From Campylobacteraceae bacterium (GTDB taxonomy: Bacteria > Campylobacterota > Campylobacteria > Campylobacterales > Sulfurovaceae): a stretch of 64,000 nt of DNA. The stretch spans positions 22,746-86,745 of the forward strand of contig JAMOOQ010000038.1 in NCBI GenBank assembly GCA_027100635.1. Reading direction: 5' to 3'. Positions 56,037 through 64,000 of the stretch are shown here, in pieces. A program made the translations under genes and the position numbers. The notes under the pieces were generated by a model. It worked only from the letters and a program-made list of their open reading frames with translations, did not search any database and was not told the origin of the DNA. Position 1 is the first letter of the stretch. The number at the start of each line of letters is the position of its first letter.

Positions 56037-56205
56037 GGTGCCATCTACCCCACAATGCCAATGAATTAAGCTTTTTTTGGACGAGATGGCTTTAGCCTCT
56101 CCCTAATATACGGAGCTAAAAGAAGCAGCACCGTGTCCAAAAGCATGATAATCCTTATTTCAGTGGCATTAACATACCACCGTATGTTTTTTGGTAGGTG
56201 GTGCT
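56037..56205 (+). ncRNA. Predicted structured RNA (6S-like or antisense RNA)
   Basis: On the plus strand the ends 56037-56049 and 56193-56205 pair over 13 bases, four of them G-U, which on the opposite strand would be mismatches. Inside follow AATGCCA/TGGCATT (56054-56060 with 56164-56170), GGAC/GTCC with flanking TTTT/AAAA (56075-56082 with 56135-56142), and TTTAG..CTCC/GGAG CTAAA (56091-56102 with 56112-56120). A hairpin AACATAC/GTATGTT with a CACC loop and TTTTTT after it sits at 56171-56192. The long rod with a junction near the ends resembles 6S RNA, or the hairpin ends a shorter antisense RNA. Neither has been checked. Confidence 0.45.
56066..56146 (-). CDS. 26-codon leucine-rich small ORF (type I toxin candidate)
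   Basis: On the minus strand AAGGA lies 5 bases before ATG 56146, which opens 26 codons ending TAA at 56066-56068. The peptide starts MLLDTVLLLLAP, a short hydrophobic helix, and ends in a basic tail (RERLKPSRPKKA). Such a helix with a charged tail is the plan of Fst/Ldr/AapA-type I toxins. A perfect TATAAT is 78 bases upstream (56224-56229). The ORF lies inside a region that folds strongly and whose other strand encodes a possible antisense RNA with terminator hairpin at 56171-56192. It could also be chance, as it is short. Confidence 0.35.
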   Translation of the reverse strand: MLLDTVLLLLAPYIRERLKPSRPKKA

Positions 56206-56223
56206 TCTTGTAGGTATCCTAAA

Positions 56224-56229
56224 ATTATA
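56224..56229 (-). promoter_or_regulatory. -10 box for the small minus-strand transcript
   Basis: TATAAT on the minus strand, with a purine-rich stretch upstream. Transcription would start near 56217 and run through the folded region and the 26-codon ORF. Confidence 0.45.
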
Positions 56230-56274
56230 TCTTTTCTTCTTTTTTTAATAATTTGTATTTAGCTAATGTTTATC

Positions 56275-56431
56275 CTATAAACTCTTTGCTAGGTATTTTT
56301 CTCCTGCTATATATTTAATAATATTTTGAACTTTATCAAATCTTAGTTTTATTCATATTCTTAAATCCAGCCTTTGGTATATCAGGATGTCTATTGATGA
56401 TGTTATGTGCAGATTCTAAATTAGACTTTCT
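56275..56431 (-). pseudogene. Decayed coding fragment, unknown
   Basis: Two minus-strand frames look protein-like and follow each other with a frame change near 56336-56342: 31 codons ending at 56336 (with NLESAHNIINRHPDIP) and 22 codons ending at 56275 (with RFDKVQNIIKYIAGEKYLA). Neither has a start codon. They could be the end of one broken gene, perhaps of a mobile element. Confidence 0.3.
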
Positions 56432-56570
56432 TTAAGAGTAAATTTTGAATTAAAAACTTTAGTTTAGAATGAGTATTAAATAGATTCTAGGAGTAGTTTT
56501 TTATTTTATTCAAAGAATATTAGGATTTCTATTAAATTATAATTTAAATTAAATATAGGGCATTATTCAT

Positions 56571-56767
56571 GAGTAGTGTACAGTTGAGTAGTGTACAGTT
56601 TACGAGACCCTGACTGAATCAAGTTTAGGGTGACAAAAGCTCGTCATTGACTGCTTAACGCTGAAAAGTTTGTCATTGAGACTGCTTGATACGGAAAAGT
56701 TTGTCATTGACTGCTTGACACGATACAACACGGAAAAGTTCGTCATTCCGTGCTTGACACGGAATCT
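56571..56767. repeat. Composite repeat array: 15-bp tandem repeat and family B units
   Basis: GAGTAGTGTACAGTT occurs twice in perfect tandem (56571-56585, 56586-56600). Then four irregular units follow, starting at 56635, 56664, 56695 and 56734. Each begins AAAAG(C/T)T(C/T)(G)GTCATT and ends in a version of GCTTGACACGG. Unit lengths differ (29, 31, 39 and about 33 bases). The last unit is a complete family B palindrome. Spacer-like variable sequence is absent, so this is not a CRISPR. Confidence 0.7.
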
Positions 56768-56835
56768 CTGAAATCAAGAGTGTCTATTACTTTTGATATT
56801 TTATGAAGGATGCTTCTAAAATATATATATTAATT

Positions 56836-57594
56836 TTAAACACCTTGAGTCGTATCAAACACCCTAATATGCAATCTATCACTATATCTAAACCCATATT
56901 TCATACAAAATTCAAATACACTTTTATCATTTTGAGATATAGTATCCATACTCTCACCCACAGGCATACAGTAGATATTAGTTTTATTAAAATTTTGTGT
57001 AATATCTCTTATCTCTTTTATAGCAGTTGAGTTTACAAGTTTTTTATCTATGGTAAATTTAAAAAAGCTATCTTTAGCATTTAATATTATATTCTCTATG
57101 GCTTGTGGTTTTATTCTCTTACTCTTTGGTTCTTGTGAATTTGAAAGTTTAATAGATAGTGCAAATGTAGTCTCTTTATATATTGGAAATTTTTCAAAAT
57201 TAATCTCAACAGTCGCATTTGTCTCAAATGTAATCTCTATACCTAATTCAACCAAAAAGCTAACAACTCTATAAAAAGCCTTATCTTCAAAATATATCAA
57301 AGGTTCTCCACCAGTAATCACAACATGAGGAAGATAACCAATCTTAATAAACTCTTCTGTAAGCTTGTCTATAATAGTTTGTGAGTTATCTATCTTTTGC
57401 CAATTTTTTGCAAAAGAACTATCCACAGAAAAATATGTATCACACCCTAATTTTTCTACACCATCCACACTATATTTTGTACCAAATCCAGCACAACTTA
57501 GATTACATCCACCTGTTCGTAAAAAATAAGATGGCACTCCTGCATACTTTCCCTCTCCTTGAAGTGAGAAAAATTCTTCGCTTATGTAGAACAT
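56836..57594 (-). CDS. queE: 7-carboxy-7-deazaguanine synthase (radical SAM)
   Basis: Third step of queuosine synthesis, forming CDG from the QueD product. From ATG 57594 the protein has 252 residues, starting [18 protein letters not shown], the usual QueE start. The cluster Cys are spaced CX3C then X16 then C (Cys30, 34 and 51 before DTYF), not CX3CX2C, as I recall for Campylobacter-type QueE. Further motifs: [22 protein letters not shown] and YCMPVGE. The upstream frame to 57657 is excluded because it would run back into the preceding gene. The start overlaps its stop (TAATG), so queE is coupled to the DUF4435 gene. Confidence 0.9.
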   Translation of the reverse strand: MFYISEEFFSLQGEGKYAGVPSYFLRTGGCNLSCAGFGTKYSVDGVEKLGCDTYFSVDSSFAKNWQKIDNSQTIIDKLTEEFIKIGYLPHVVITGGEPLIYFEDKAFYRVVSFLVELGIEITFETNATVEINFEKFPIYKETTFALSIKLSNSQEPKSKRIKPQAIENIILNAKDSFFKFTIDKKLVNSTAIKEIRDITQNFNKTNIYCMPVGESMDTISQNDKSVFEFCMKYGFRYSDRLHIRVFDTTQGV

Positions 57595-58526
57595 TATTGA
57601 ACTGCTCCTATTGATTGTTGTTTTATATCTAATATAATTTGATTTAGAGATGGACACTGATTATTATAAAAACATTCTTTATAATTTAATTTTAGTGCCG
57701 TTTTTATATCAAGTTTTTTATTTCTTAATTCATTAATTTTATATCCTTGTCGTACTCCTAAATAATCACCACTATTTTTAATATTATTTATTTTACAAGT
57801 AATACTTTTATTCTGTAATTTATCTAAAAGATTTAGAATACTATCAAAAATAATATGACCTTCTATATAAAGATGTAAGAAATTCTCATTAATATGTAAA
57901 TCTTCATTAATAATATTTTGATAATTTAATAATAATTCTTGATTAATATTTGATAGTTGTAGAGAAATATTTTCCTGTATAGTATTTAGAATATACTCTT
58001 CATTTATATTTTCTATTGCTATATTATTAAACTTAAAAACTTCCCTTTGGCATTCTTGATTATTATCTTTTAGATATATATCATAAAGAAGTGCATCTTT
58101 TATAATAGGTGTCATTTTTTCAAATAATGATTCAAAATCTAAAGAAGATGATATATTACAAGAAGTTTTTAAATCATTAAGAGTTTTGGCACAAGTACAA
58201 TAATTTTCAAGAGAATAGACATAAGTATGAAAAATATAATTATTATTTAAATACGGTTTTTTAAAGATATAGTCATAATCGCTATCTACACAAGCAATAA
58301 ATTCATTATCAAAATATTCTTCAAATTTTAAAATATTTATTTTTCTATCTAATGGTTTAAATATAGGTTTTATATTATTATCTACTTTAGATAAAATAAA
58401 ATGCCAAAAAGGTTCATCATCATAATTTTCTATACAAACAATAAGATTACAATCTTCTGAATAGAATAGATCTAAAAACTTTAATTTTTCACGCTCTATT
58501 TCATCAATAGGATTATCATAAAACAC
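57594..58526 (-). CDS. DUF4435-type TOPRIM-like protein, partner of AAA ATPase
   Basis: A 310-residue protein resembling DUF4435, a TOPRIM-like domain found beside AAA ATPases. Visible acidic positions are Glu33 in [11 protein letters not shown] (counterpart of the TOPRIM Glu), Asp81, Asp83 and Asp85 in [10 protein letters not shown] (DxD) and Glu107 in YVYSLENYC, the family's S-x-E-N motif. The second half is helical and rich in Asn and Ile. The start is GTG, overlapping the stop of the ATPase gene by one base; the stop overlaps queE. Together with the ATPase it has the layout of split OLD or AbiL/RloAB-like systems. Nuclease activity is inferred, not seen. Confidence 0.72.
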   Translation of the reverse strand: MFYDNPIDEIEREKLKFLDLFYSEDCNLIVCIENYDDEPFWHFILSKVDNNIKPIFKPLDRKINILKFEEYFDNEFIACVDSDYDYIFKKPYLNNNYIFHTYVYSLENYCTCAKTLNDLKTSCNISSSLDFESLFEKMTPIIKDALLYDIYLKDNNQECQREVFKFNNIAIENINEEYILNTIQENISLQLSNINQELLLNYQNIINEDLHINENFLHLYIEGHIIFDSILNLLDKLQNKSITCKINNIKNSGDYLGVRQGYKINELRNKKLDIKTALKLNYKECFYNNQCPSLNQIILDIKQQSIGAVQ

Positions 58527-59530
58527 TAAGAATTCTTTATTTTAAAATTATCAAGACTTATTACATTTTTTCTGTAACCTTTTAAAATAATATCAGGAGA
58601 ATGAGTTGCTATAATAATTTGCAAATTACTATTTAATTCCAAAAGTGTTTTAATAAAAATCATTTGCCATTCAACATGTAGTGAAATTTCAGGTTCATCC
58701 ATTAAAATAATTGTCGGTTTATTATCTAAAAGCATTATACTCAACATAATAATAAGTATCTGTTTTTCTCCAGAAGAGAGCTGATAAGGTGTTAAAGAGT
58801 TTTTATCATCTAATTTAAATATTATAGAATTATTTTCATCTAGTTTAATACTCTTTCCTGTATTTTTAAAAAACTCATTTATCTTATTTTTAAATATATC
58901 TCTATTATTATAAATAATATTTATATTTTTATTCTTTTCTAGCAATTTATCTTTTAATAAATTTAAATTTTCATCTCTTGCATACTCTACTAACTTAGTA
59001 TCAAACTCCTGATTAATTTTTTCAACTTTCTCTTTTAATTTTAATTGATAAAGTTTAAATTTTGTAATTAAATCATTTAGTAAAACATCTAATTCTGTTT
59101 CTATATCAGAATTATCATAGTGTTTATGCACTAACTCTTCATTTTTTATTTCCATATCAAAAGTACTTAAAAATAAATAATCAATTTTACTTTTAGAATC
59201 TATTTTTTTTAAAATATCTTTTTCTAATTCTTTAAATAATAATTTTATTTTATCTTTACTAATATTATTATTTTTTTTCATTTCATCTATAATATTAAAT
59301 TCTTTTTGTTCTGCACTTATTAAGTTATCATTGTTAAATTGTAATTTAATTTTATCAAATTTATAATTATTATTTTTTTCACCATTAGATAATAACTCAT
59401 CTAATAAGTTTAAGATAGTCGTTTTTCCACTACCATTTTTGCCAATTAAAATTGTAACTTGTTCATTAAATTTTATATCAAAACTATATTTATCCCATAG
59501 TTTTTCTACAGATAATTTTTCAATTTTCAT
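58526..59530 (-). CDS. AAA (SMC/OLD-like) ATPase
   Basis: A 334-residue cytosolic ATPase of the AAA_21/OLD type. Walker A is GKNGSGKTT (30-38), the ABC-like signature is LSSGEKQ (251-257), Walker B is LMDEPE (276-281), and the His switch is ATHSP (His310). Between about 90 and 220 lies a long helical coiled-coil insertion (LKEKVEKINQEFDTKL). No nuclease domain is fused to it; that role would fall to the DUF4435 gene. It starts 7 bases after the moaA stop, whose last codons (GGTGGG) serve as its ribosome site. Coding is rich in Asn, Ile and Lys, more so than in the neighbours, hinting at transfer. Confidence 0.85.
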   Translation of the reverse strand: MKIEKLSVEKLWDKYSFDIKFNEQVTILIGKNGSGKTTILNLLDELLSNGEKNNNYKFDKIKLQFNNDNLISAEQKEFNIIDEMKKNNNISKDKIKLLFKELEKDILKKIDSKSKIDYLFLSTFDMEIKNEELVHKHYDNSDIETELDVLLNDLITKFKLYQLKLKEKVEKINQEFDTKLVEYARDENLNLLKDKLLEKNKNINIIYNNRDIFKNKINEFFKNTGKSIKLDENNSIIFKLDDKNSLTPYQLSSGEKQILIIMLSIMLLDNKPTIILMDEPEISLHVEWQMIFIKTLLELNSNLQIIIATHSPDIILKGYRKNVISLDNFKIKNS

Positions 59531-59536
59531 ATAGTT

Positions 59537-60514
59537 TTACCCACCAGTCTCATAAAAAGCTCTTTGAGAAATATCCTCACTACTATCCACGGAATCATCC
59601 ATCCATCTATTTTCTTTTGGTTTATCTCTAAGTACTTTACCTAAAACCTCAGAAGCTCCAATTATATCACCTTTTTTTACACATTCTGCAATACTAAGAG
59701 CTTCATCAAAATACAAACAAGGTATCAAATTACCCTCTGCTGTAAGTCTAATTCTATTACAATTTTCACAAAAATCATGTTTATGTGGGTCAATTAAGCC
59801 AAATTCATACTCTTCATCTAGCATATAGTTAAATGATGGACTTGCACCCTCTCGCCCCAAGGCTCGTATTGTATGCCCCTCTTTGACTTTTTCTAATATC
59901 TCTTTACCGTGCATTCCTCTTAGAGATTTCACTGCATGACGATTTTCCATATACTCTATAAATCGTACTTTTAGATTTCGTTTTCTACAGTAATCAATAA
60001 TATCAAGAATTTCATCATCATTAATTCCTTTTAGAGGTACCATATTTATCTTGACTCCAAGTCCCACTTCAAGGGCTTTATCAATTCCTTTAAGAACTTG
60101 TTTTAAAACATCTTTTTGAGCTATATGGTGAGCAACTTCTGGTTTAAGAGAATCAAGAGAGATATTTAATCTTTTTAATCCTGCATCTTTTAATCTTTGA
60201 GCCGTTGCTTCTAAAAGATAGGCATTTGTTGTAAGTGCCAAATCAATATCAGGTTTATAGTTATGTATCATCTCTATAAATTTATCCAAATCTTCACGAA
60301 GAAGTGGTTCTCCACCAGTAAGTCTGATTTTAGTTATACCCTCATCAATTGCCATCTTTATAAATATAAATAACTCTTCAAAACTAAGTAAATTCTCTTT
60401 TGGTACCCAAGAGAAGGGTTTTTCTGGCATACAATATTGACATCTAAAATTACATCTCTCAGTTACAGAAACTCTTAGATAATCAACTTTTCGCCCATGT
60501 CCATCTATTAACAT
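59537..60514 (-). CDS. moaA: GTP 3',8-cyclase (molybdenum cofactor synthesis)
   Basis: Radical SAM enzyme that starts molybdopterin synthesis. The 325 residues show the SAM-cluster motif CNFRCQYC (Cys21, 25, 28), [16 protein letters not shown] and [10 protein letters not shown], and the second cluster in [20 protein letters not shown]. The C-terminus ends ETGG, the terminal double Gly required in MoaA. ATG 60514 starts [16 protein letters not shown]. First gene of a minus-strand operon moaA-ATPase-DUF4435-queE. Confidence 0.96.
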   Translation of the reverse strand: MLIDGHGRKVDYLRVSVTERCNFRCQYCMPEKPFSWVPKENLLSFEELFIFIKMAIDEGITKIRLTGGEPLLREDLDKFIEMIHNYKPDIDLALTTNAYLLEATAQRLKDAGLKRLNISLDSLKPEVAHHIAQKDVLKQVLKGIDKALEVGLGVKINMVPLKGINDDEILDIIDYCRKRNLKVRFIEYMENRHAVKSLRGMHGKEILEKVKEGHTIRALGREGASPSFNYMLDEEYEFGLIDPHKHDFCENCNRIRLTAEGNLIPCLYFDEALSIAECVKKGDIIGASEVLGKVLRDKPKENRWMDDSVDSSEDISQRAFYETGG

Positions 60515-60567
60515 ATATATCCCAATATTTTTTGCCTAAGATTAACCAATTTATTATAATAAAGCTC

Positions 60568-60831
60568 TTAATCGTAAACAGAATCCATATCTAAATCATC
60601 TAATTCTAAAATAGGAACAGCAGATAGAGAGTTTGGATTCACCTCTGCACCTTTTAAATTATAATTAGCACCTTGATAAAAAGTCTGCTCTTTAGCATAT
60701 TTTTTTTCTTTTTTAATCTCTGTTTCTATCTGTTTTTTAACTCTATCCTCTTTTGTTGTATTATTATTTTCTGTTTCTGTTGAAAATAATATAGAACTTA
60801 GCATAATTACAAGTATTAAAATCTTTTTCAT
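60568..60831 (-). CDS. Small exported protein of unknown function
   Basis: An 87-residue protein from ATG 60831 (after AAAAGGAAA) with a signal peptide (MKKILILVIMLSSILFS) and a polar, Lys/Glu-rich mature part. It ends in an acidic tail (LELDDLDMDSVYD). There are no Cys. The upstream frame to 60888 lacks a ribosome site. It is 74 bases downstream of the MBL hydrolase gene on the same strand. I do not recognise the family. Confidence 0.6.
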   Translation of the reverse strand: MKKILILVIMLSSILFSTETENNNTTKEDRVKKQIETEIKKEKKYAKEQTFYQGANYNLKGAEVNPNSLSAVPILELDDLDMDSVYD

Positions 60832-60905
60832 AAATTTTCCTTTTATTAAGTTAATATTATTATATCTTAATATTATTAAGATCATCATCTTTACTTATGA
60901 TAAAG

Positions 60906-61511
60906 CTATATACTTTTTTCAACCTCTTGTATCCACCAATTCATAATAGATTGCTCTTGCTTTAATGTTGTTGGCATTCCATGACCTGGATAAAGAGTAA
61001 AATCTTCTTTTATATTTTTAGCTTTTATTAAACTATCTCTCATATTCTTAGCACTTGAATAAGGAAAATCATATCGTCCAATTGATTGTAAAAATAAAAA
61101 ATCCCCACAAAACCATACATCTTTTATCTCAATAATACTATTTCCTGGAGTGTGTCCTGCAAAGTGCCTAAATTTAACCTTAATACCGCTAATATCAATA
61201 GAATCTTCAGTATCTACTTTAAAATCTGCTTGGCTTGAAGGTGTACCTTTACTAAAAGGATCTTTTTCAAGCATAAAAGCATCATCTTCTGGGATATATA
61301 TTGGAATATTTAAATCTCTTTTAAGCTCATTATTACTCCATACATGATCAAAATGTCCATGTGTATTTAATATTGCAACTGGATTTGTTACATGAGATTT
61401 AACCCATGATGTAGCATTCATCCCAGGGTCAATTATTAAATCTTTACCATCTATTGTAACGATATAACAGTTTGTTTGATAATCACCCATTGGTTGAGAT
61501 TGTATTTTCAT
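60906..61511 (-). CDS. MBL-fold metallo-hydrolase (glyoxalase II-like)
   Basis: A 201-residue cytosolic metallo-beta-lactamase-fold hydrolase. The metal motif is NTHGHFDHVW (HxHxDH), with further His in FRHFAGHTPGNS, Asp in WFCGDFLF and His in YPGHG. Single-domain enzymes of this layout act on glutathione- or other thiol-esters or on persulfides. Without a C-terminal substrate domain, the substrate is open. ATG 61511. Upstream gap to thiC (61512-61669) contains no TPP riboswitch that I can see. Confidence 0.88.
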   Translation of the reverse strand: MKIQSQPMGDYQTNCYIVTIDGKDLIIDPGMNATSWVKSHVTNPVAILNTHGHFDHVWSNNELKRDLNIPIYIPEDDAFMLEKDPFSKGTPSSQADFKVDTEDSIDISGIKVKFRHFAGHTPGNSIIEIKDVWFCGDFLFLQSIGRYDFPYSSAKNMRDSLIKAKNIKEDFTLYPGHGMPTTLKQEQSIMNWWIQEVEKSI

Positions 61512-61669
61512 ATTTTATTTATCCTTTTTTGCATTTAATTTATTATACAATAAAATTCACAAATTCAACTATATTTTTAAAAATCCGATAAAATTACTCT
61601 TAATTAATAGTTATTTAAGATTTTAGTTGGTATAACTCTAATAAGTCATAAATAATTAGGATTTTAAAT

Positions 61670-63025
61670 ATGAGAGAAGAATGGGTAAAACTAAGAGAGA
61701 ATGATGAAGTAAGAACTCAGATGTATTATGCAAAAAAAGGTGTAATTACAGAAGAGATGGAGTATGTTGCAAAGATTGAAAAAATTGATGCAGAATTACT
61801 AAGAAGTGAGATTGCAAGAGGAAGATGTATAATTCCAGCAAATATTAACCATAAGCATCAAATTCCTATGGCAATTGGTATGATTTCAAATTGTAAAATT
61901 AATGCGAATATTGGTTCATCTGCTCTTTCAAGTGATATTGAGGGAGAGGTAGAAAAAGTTGATGCTTGTTTAAAATATGGTGCCGATACAATTATGGATT
62001 TATCAACAGGTGGAGATTTAGATGCAATTAGAGAAGCTGTAATAGCTCACTCAAATGTGCCAATTGGAACTGTACCGATGTATCAAATTTTGCATGATTG
62101 TAATGATAAGATTGAAGATTTAACAATTGAATCAATGTTATCTGTTTTAGAGAAACAAGCACAACAAGGGGTTAGTTACTTTACAATTCATGCAGGATTT
62201 TTACTAAGATTTATGCCTCATGTTGCAAAAAGAAAAATGGGAATAGTGAGTCGTGGTGGTAGTTTAATGGCTGCGTGGATGATGCACTATCACAAAGAGA
62301 ACCCATTTTATGATGCGTATGATGCGATATTAGATATTTGTAGAAAATATGATGTAGCACTTTCATTAGGTGATTCTCTAAGACCTGGATGTCTGTTTGA
62401 TGCAAGTGATGATGCACAATTATCTGAACTTAAGATTTTAGGTGAACTTACACTTAAAGCTTGGGAAAAAGATGTTCAAGTTATGATAGAGGGTCCTGGG
62501 CATGTTCCACTTAATCAAGTTGAAAGAAATATGAAGCTTGAAAGAGAATATTGTCATGAAGCACCATTTTATATTTTAGGACCTTTGGTTACAGATATTG
62601 CTGCTGGATATGACCATATTAGTAGTGCAATTGGTGCAGCAGTTGGTGGATGGCATGGTGCTAGTATGCTTTGTTATGTTACACCAAAAGAGCATTTAGG
62701 ATTACCAAATGCTGATGATGTGAGAGAGGGAATTATTGCTTATAAAATTGCTGCTCATGCTGCTGATATTGCTAGAGGTCGTCCTGATGCACAAAAAATG
62801 GATGATGAGATGAGTGATGCAAGATATAGTTTTGATTGGAATAGACAGTTTGAATTATGTTTAGACCCTGAAAGAGCAAAAGAGTATCATGATGAAACAT
62901 TACCCCAAGATGTATTTAAAGAGGCAGAATTTTGTTCTATGTGTGGACCAAAGTTTTGTAGTTATAAGATAACTCAAAGTATCGTAGAAGAACATGGTGA
63001 AACCATGAAAAATATTAAGAATTAA
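61670..63025 (+). CDS. thiC: Phosphomethylpyrimidine synthase
   Basis: Radical SAM enzyme that makes HMP phosphate from AIR for thiamine. The 451-residue form is short, like the 430-450-residue ThiC of other Campylobacterota, and lacks the long N-terminal extension of the E. coli protein. Visible motifs: [48 protein letters not shown] and the C-terminal cluster [10 protein letters not shown] (CX2CX4C). ATG 61670 follows ATTAGGATTT. The Mrp-type gene starts 19 bases after the stop. Confidence 0.95.
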   Translation: MREEWVKLRENDEVRTQMYYAKKGVITEEMEYVAKIEKIDAELLRSEIARGRCIIPANINHKHQIPMAIGMISNCKINANIGSSALSSDIEGEVEKVDACLKYGADTIMDLSTGGDLDAIREAVIAHSNVPIGTVPMYQILHDCNDKIEDLTIESMLSVLEKQAQQGVSYFTIHAGFLLRFMPHVAKRKMGIVSRGGSLMAAWMMHYHKENPFYDAYDAILDICRKYDVALSLGDSLRPGCLFDASDDAQLSELKILGELTLKAWEKDVQVMIEGPGHVPLNQVERNMKLEREYCHEAPFYILGPLVTDIAAGYDHISSAIGAAVGGWHGASMLCYVTPKEHLGLPNADDVREGIIAYKIAAHAADIARGRPDAQKMDDEMSDARYSFDWNRQFELCLDPERAKEYHDETLPQDVFKEAEFCSMCGPKFCSYKITQSIVEEHGETMKNIKN

Positions 63026-63044
63026 ATTTAAAAAAAGGAAAAAA

Positions 63045-64000
63045 ATGACAAAAGAACAAGTATTAGACGCATTAAAAAATGTAACTTATCCTGGATTTTC
63101 AAAAGATATAGTAACTTTTGATTTTGTAAAAGATGTAGAGCTAGATGGGGATAGAGTATATTTGTCTCTTGATATTACTTCAAGTGCTAGTGAAGTTAAA
63201 GAGCAATTAGTATCTGAAATTGATGTAGAATTACGAAAATTAGGTGCAACTGAAGTTATTACAAAAGTAAAACAACCACAGGCTCCAAGACAGATGAGTA
63301 ACTCTGTAAGTGGTAAAAATATCGCTCCACAAGTTAAAAACTTTATAATGGTAAGTTCTGGAAAAGGTGGAGTTGGAAAATCAACTACTTCTGTAAACTT
63401 GGCAATTGCTATGGCGATGCAAGGTAAAAAAGTAGGTCTTCTTGATGCTGATATTTATGGACCAAATATCCCTCGGATGATGGGTTTAAATAACCAAAAA
63501 CCAGAGATTCAAGGAAATAAAGTAATACCTTTAAAGGCTTACGGTGTTGAGATGATGAGTATGGGTTCATTGATGGAAGATGGTCAATCTCTTATTTGGA
63601 GAGGTGCTATGATTATGAAAGCAATTGAGCAATTCTTAAGAGATATTTTATGGTCTGAATTAGATGTATTAGTTATAGATATGCCTCCAGGAACTGGTGA
63701 TGCTCAACTTACATTGGCTCAATCAGTACCAGTAACGGCAGGTATCACAGTAACAACTCCTCAACAAGTAAGCCTTGATGATAGTTTAAGAAGTCTTGAT
63801 ATGTTTGAAAAACTTCATATCCCAATTGCAGGTGTAGTTGAAAATATGAGTGGATTTATATGTCCTGAGTGTAATACTGAATCTGATATTTTTGGAATGG
63901 GTACAAGTGGTGATATGGCTAAGAAGTTTAATACAGAGATTATTGCTCAAATACCAATTGAACCAGCAATTAGAATTGGTGGAGATACAGGTAAACCAAT
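63045..64000 (+). CDS. Mrp/NBP35-family Fe-S carrier ATPase, 3' end outside window
   Basis: Read from ATG 63045 (after AAAAAAGGAAAA) the frame is open to the window end, giving 318 residues. The N-terminal MIP18-like domain (1-85, with SLDITSSASEV) is followed by the ParA-type ATPase: deviant Walker A SSGKGGVGKST (about 105), Walker A' LLDADIYGPN, and Walker B VLVIDMPPGTGDAQLT. The C-terminal Cys pair is in GFICPECNTES (CxxC), the site for [4Fe-4S] in this family. Likely delivers Fe-S clusters, which fits the neighbouring cluster enzyme ThiC. Remaining C-terminus is cut off. Confidence 0.93.
   Translation, partial: MTKEQVLDALKNVTYPGFSKDIVTFDFVKDVELDGDRVYLSLDITSSASEVKEQLVSEIDVELRKLGATEVITKVKQPQAPRQMSNSVSGKNIAPQVKNFIMVSSGKGGVGKSTTSVNLAIAMAMQGKKVGLLDADIYGPNIPRMMGLNNQKPEIQGNKVIPLKAYGVEMMSMGSLMEDGQSLIWRGAMIMKAIEQFLRDILWSELDVLVIDMPPGTGDAQLTLAQSVPVTAGITVTTPQQVSLDDSLRSLDMFEKLHIPIAGVVENMSGFICPECNTESDIFGMGTSGDMAKKFNTEIIAQIPIEPAIRIGGDTGKP

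Noticed and set aside
56037..56205. Retron msr-msd RNA with the ATPase/DUF4435 genes as effectors
   Set aside because: The inverted ends look like a1/a2, but there is no reverse transcriptase gene in the window, and the pair is over 1.3 kb away with queE between.
56037..56205. SRP or tmRNA
   Set aside because: The AGCAGC stretch recalls the SRP loop, but the GGAA tetraloop and UCAGG side are missing. The tRNA-like end of tmRNA is missing as well.
56635..56767. CRISPR array
   Set aside because: Units differ in length, repeats are imperfect and there are no unique spacers or cas genes nearby.
57595..57657. N-terminal extension of queE
   Set aside because: It overlaps the end of the DUF4435 gene in another frame and family members begin at MFYISEEFF, where TAATG coupling gives a natural start.
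61512..61669. TPP riboswitch upstream of thiC
   Set aside because: The conserved CTGAGA and the ACCTGA-type stretch of THI boxes are absent in the leader on either strand.

Overview
This A+T-rich, gene-dense window looks like the chromosome of a free-living member of the Campylobacterota (Sulfurimonas- or Arcobacter-like). The evidence is a long-form Hpf, a short ThiC, a QueE with the split cysteine motif I associate with Campylobacter-type enzymes, the order proS-fxsA-(thioredoxin)-hemC, and the absence of any plasmid or phage backbone. Genus cannot be fixed from sequence alone. Protein names rest on motif recognition, not on searches.

Layout. 0-4.3 kb: a truncated unknown gene, then lon, bamD and hpf on the minus strand. 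4.4-14.4 kb: a minus-strand MSHA-type cluster, with a 2544-residue MshQ-like multidomain surface protein followed by three prepilin-like genes (D-, O- and P-like). 14.5-25.9 kb: valS, a VF530-family protein, a pentaheme cytochrome, a two-domain PilJ-type periplasmic protein, a dicarboxylate/amino-acid symporter, lgt with a Sel1-repeat protein, the rpe-trpF-exonuclease operon and tRNA-Leu(CAA). 26-36.5 kb: malic enzyme, polA, a UvrD/Rep helicase with an unknown partner, murA, and a MATE transporter with a frameshift near its 3' end. 36.5-45.6 kb: a plus-strand operon der-fic-citE-like-methyltransferase-thioredoxin, then on minus queD, a beta-propeller protein with a lipoprotein, and ruvX/yqgF with a PRTase-TRSP protein. 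45.7-55.9 kb: rsmD-nadK, an orphan NMT1-type binding protein, an internally duplicated diheme cytochrome, a NifU-like protein with a tiny Cys protein and trmO, rhlE, and proS-fxsA-dsbC-like-hemC. 56-64 kb: a long non-coding stretch, then moaA, an AAA ATPase and a DUF4435/TOPRIM-like gene, and queE on minus, an MBL hydrolase, thiC and the start of an Mrp/NBP35-type ATPase.

Most genes are housekeeping. The accessory signals are: (1) an AAA ATPase + DUF4435 pair placed without gaps between moaA and queE, resembling split OLD/AbiL-type defence modules; (2) a prolyl-tRNA synthetase from which the INS (YbaK-like) editing domain has been cleanly removed; (3) a locus near 56.0-56.2 kb that carries a well-folded plus-strand RNA and, on the opposite strand, a 26-codon leucine-rich ORF with a good promoter and Shine-Dalgarno, so it could be a 6S-type RNA or a type I toxin-antitoxin pair; (4) the MSHA-like adhesin cluster; and (5) two families of short dispersed palindromic repeats that occupy many of the intergenic gaps.
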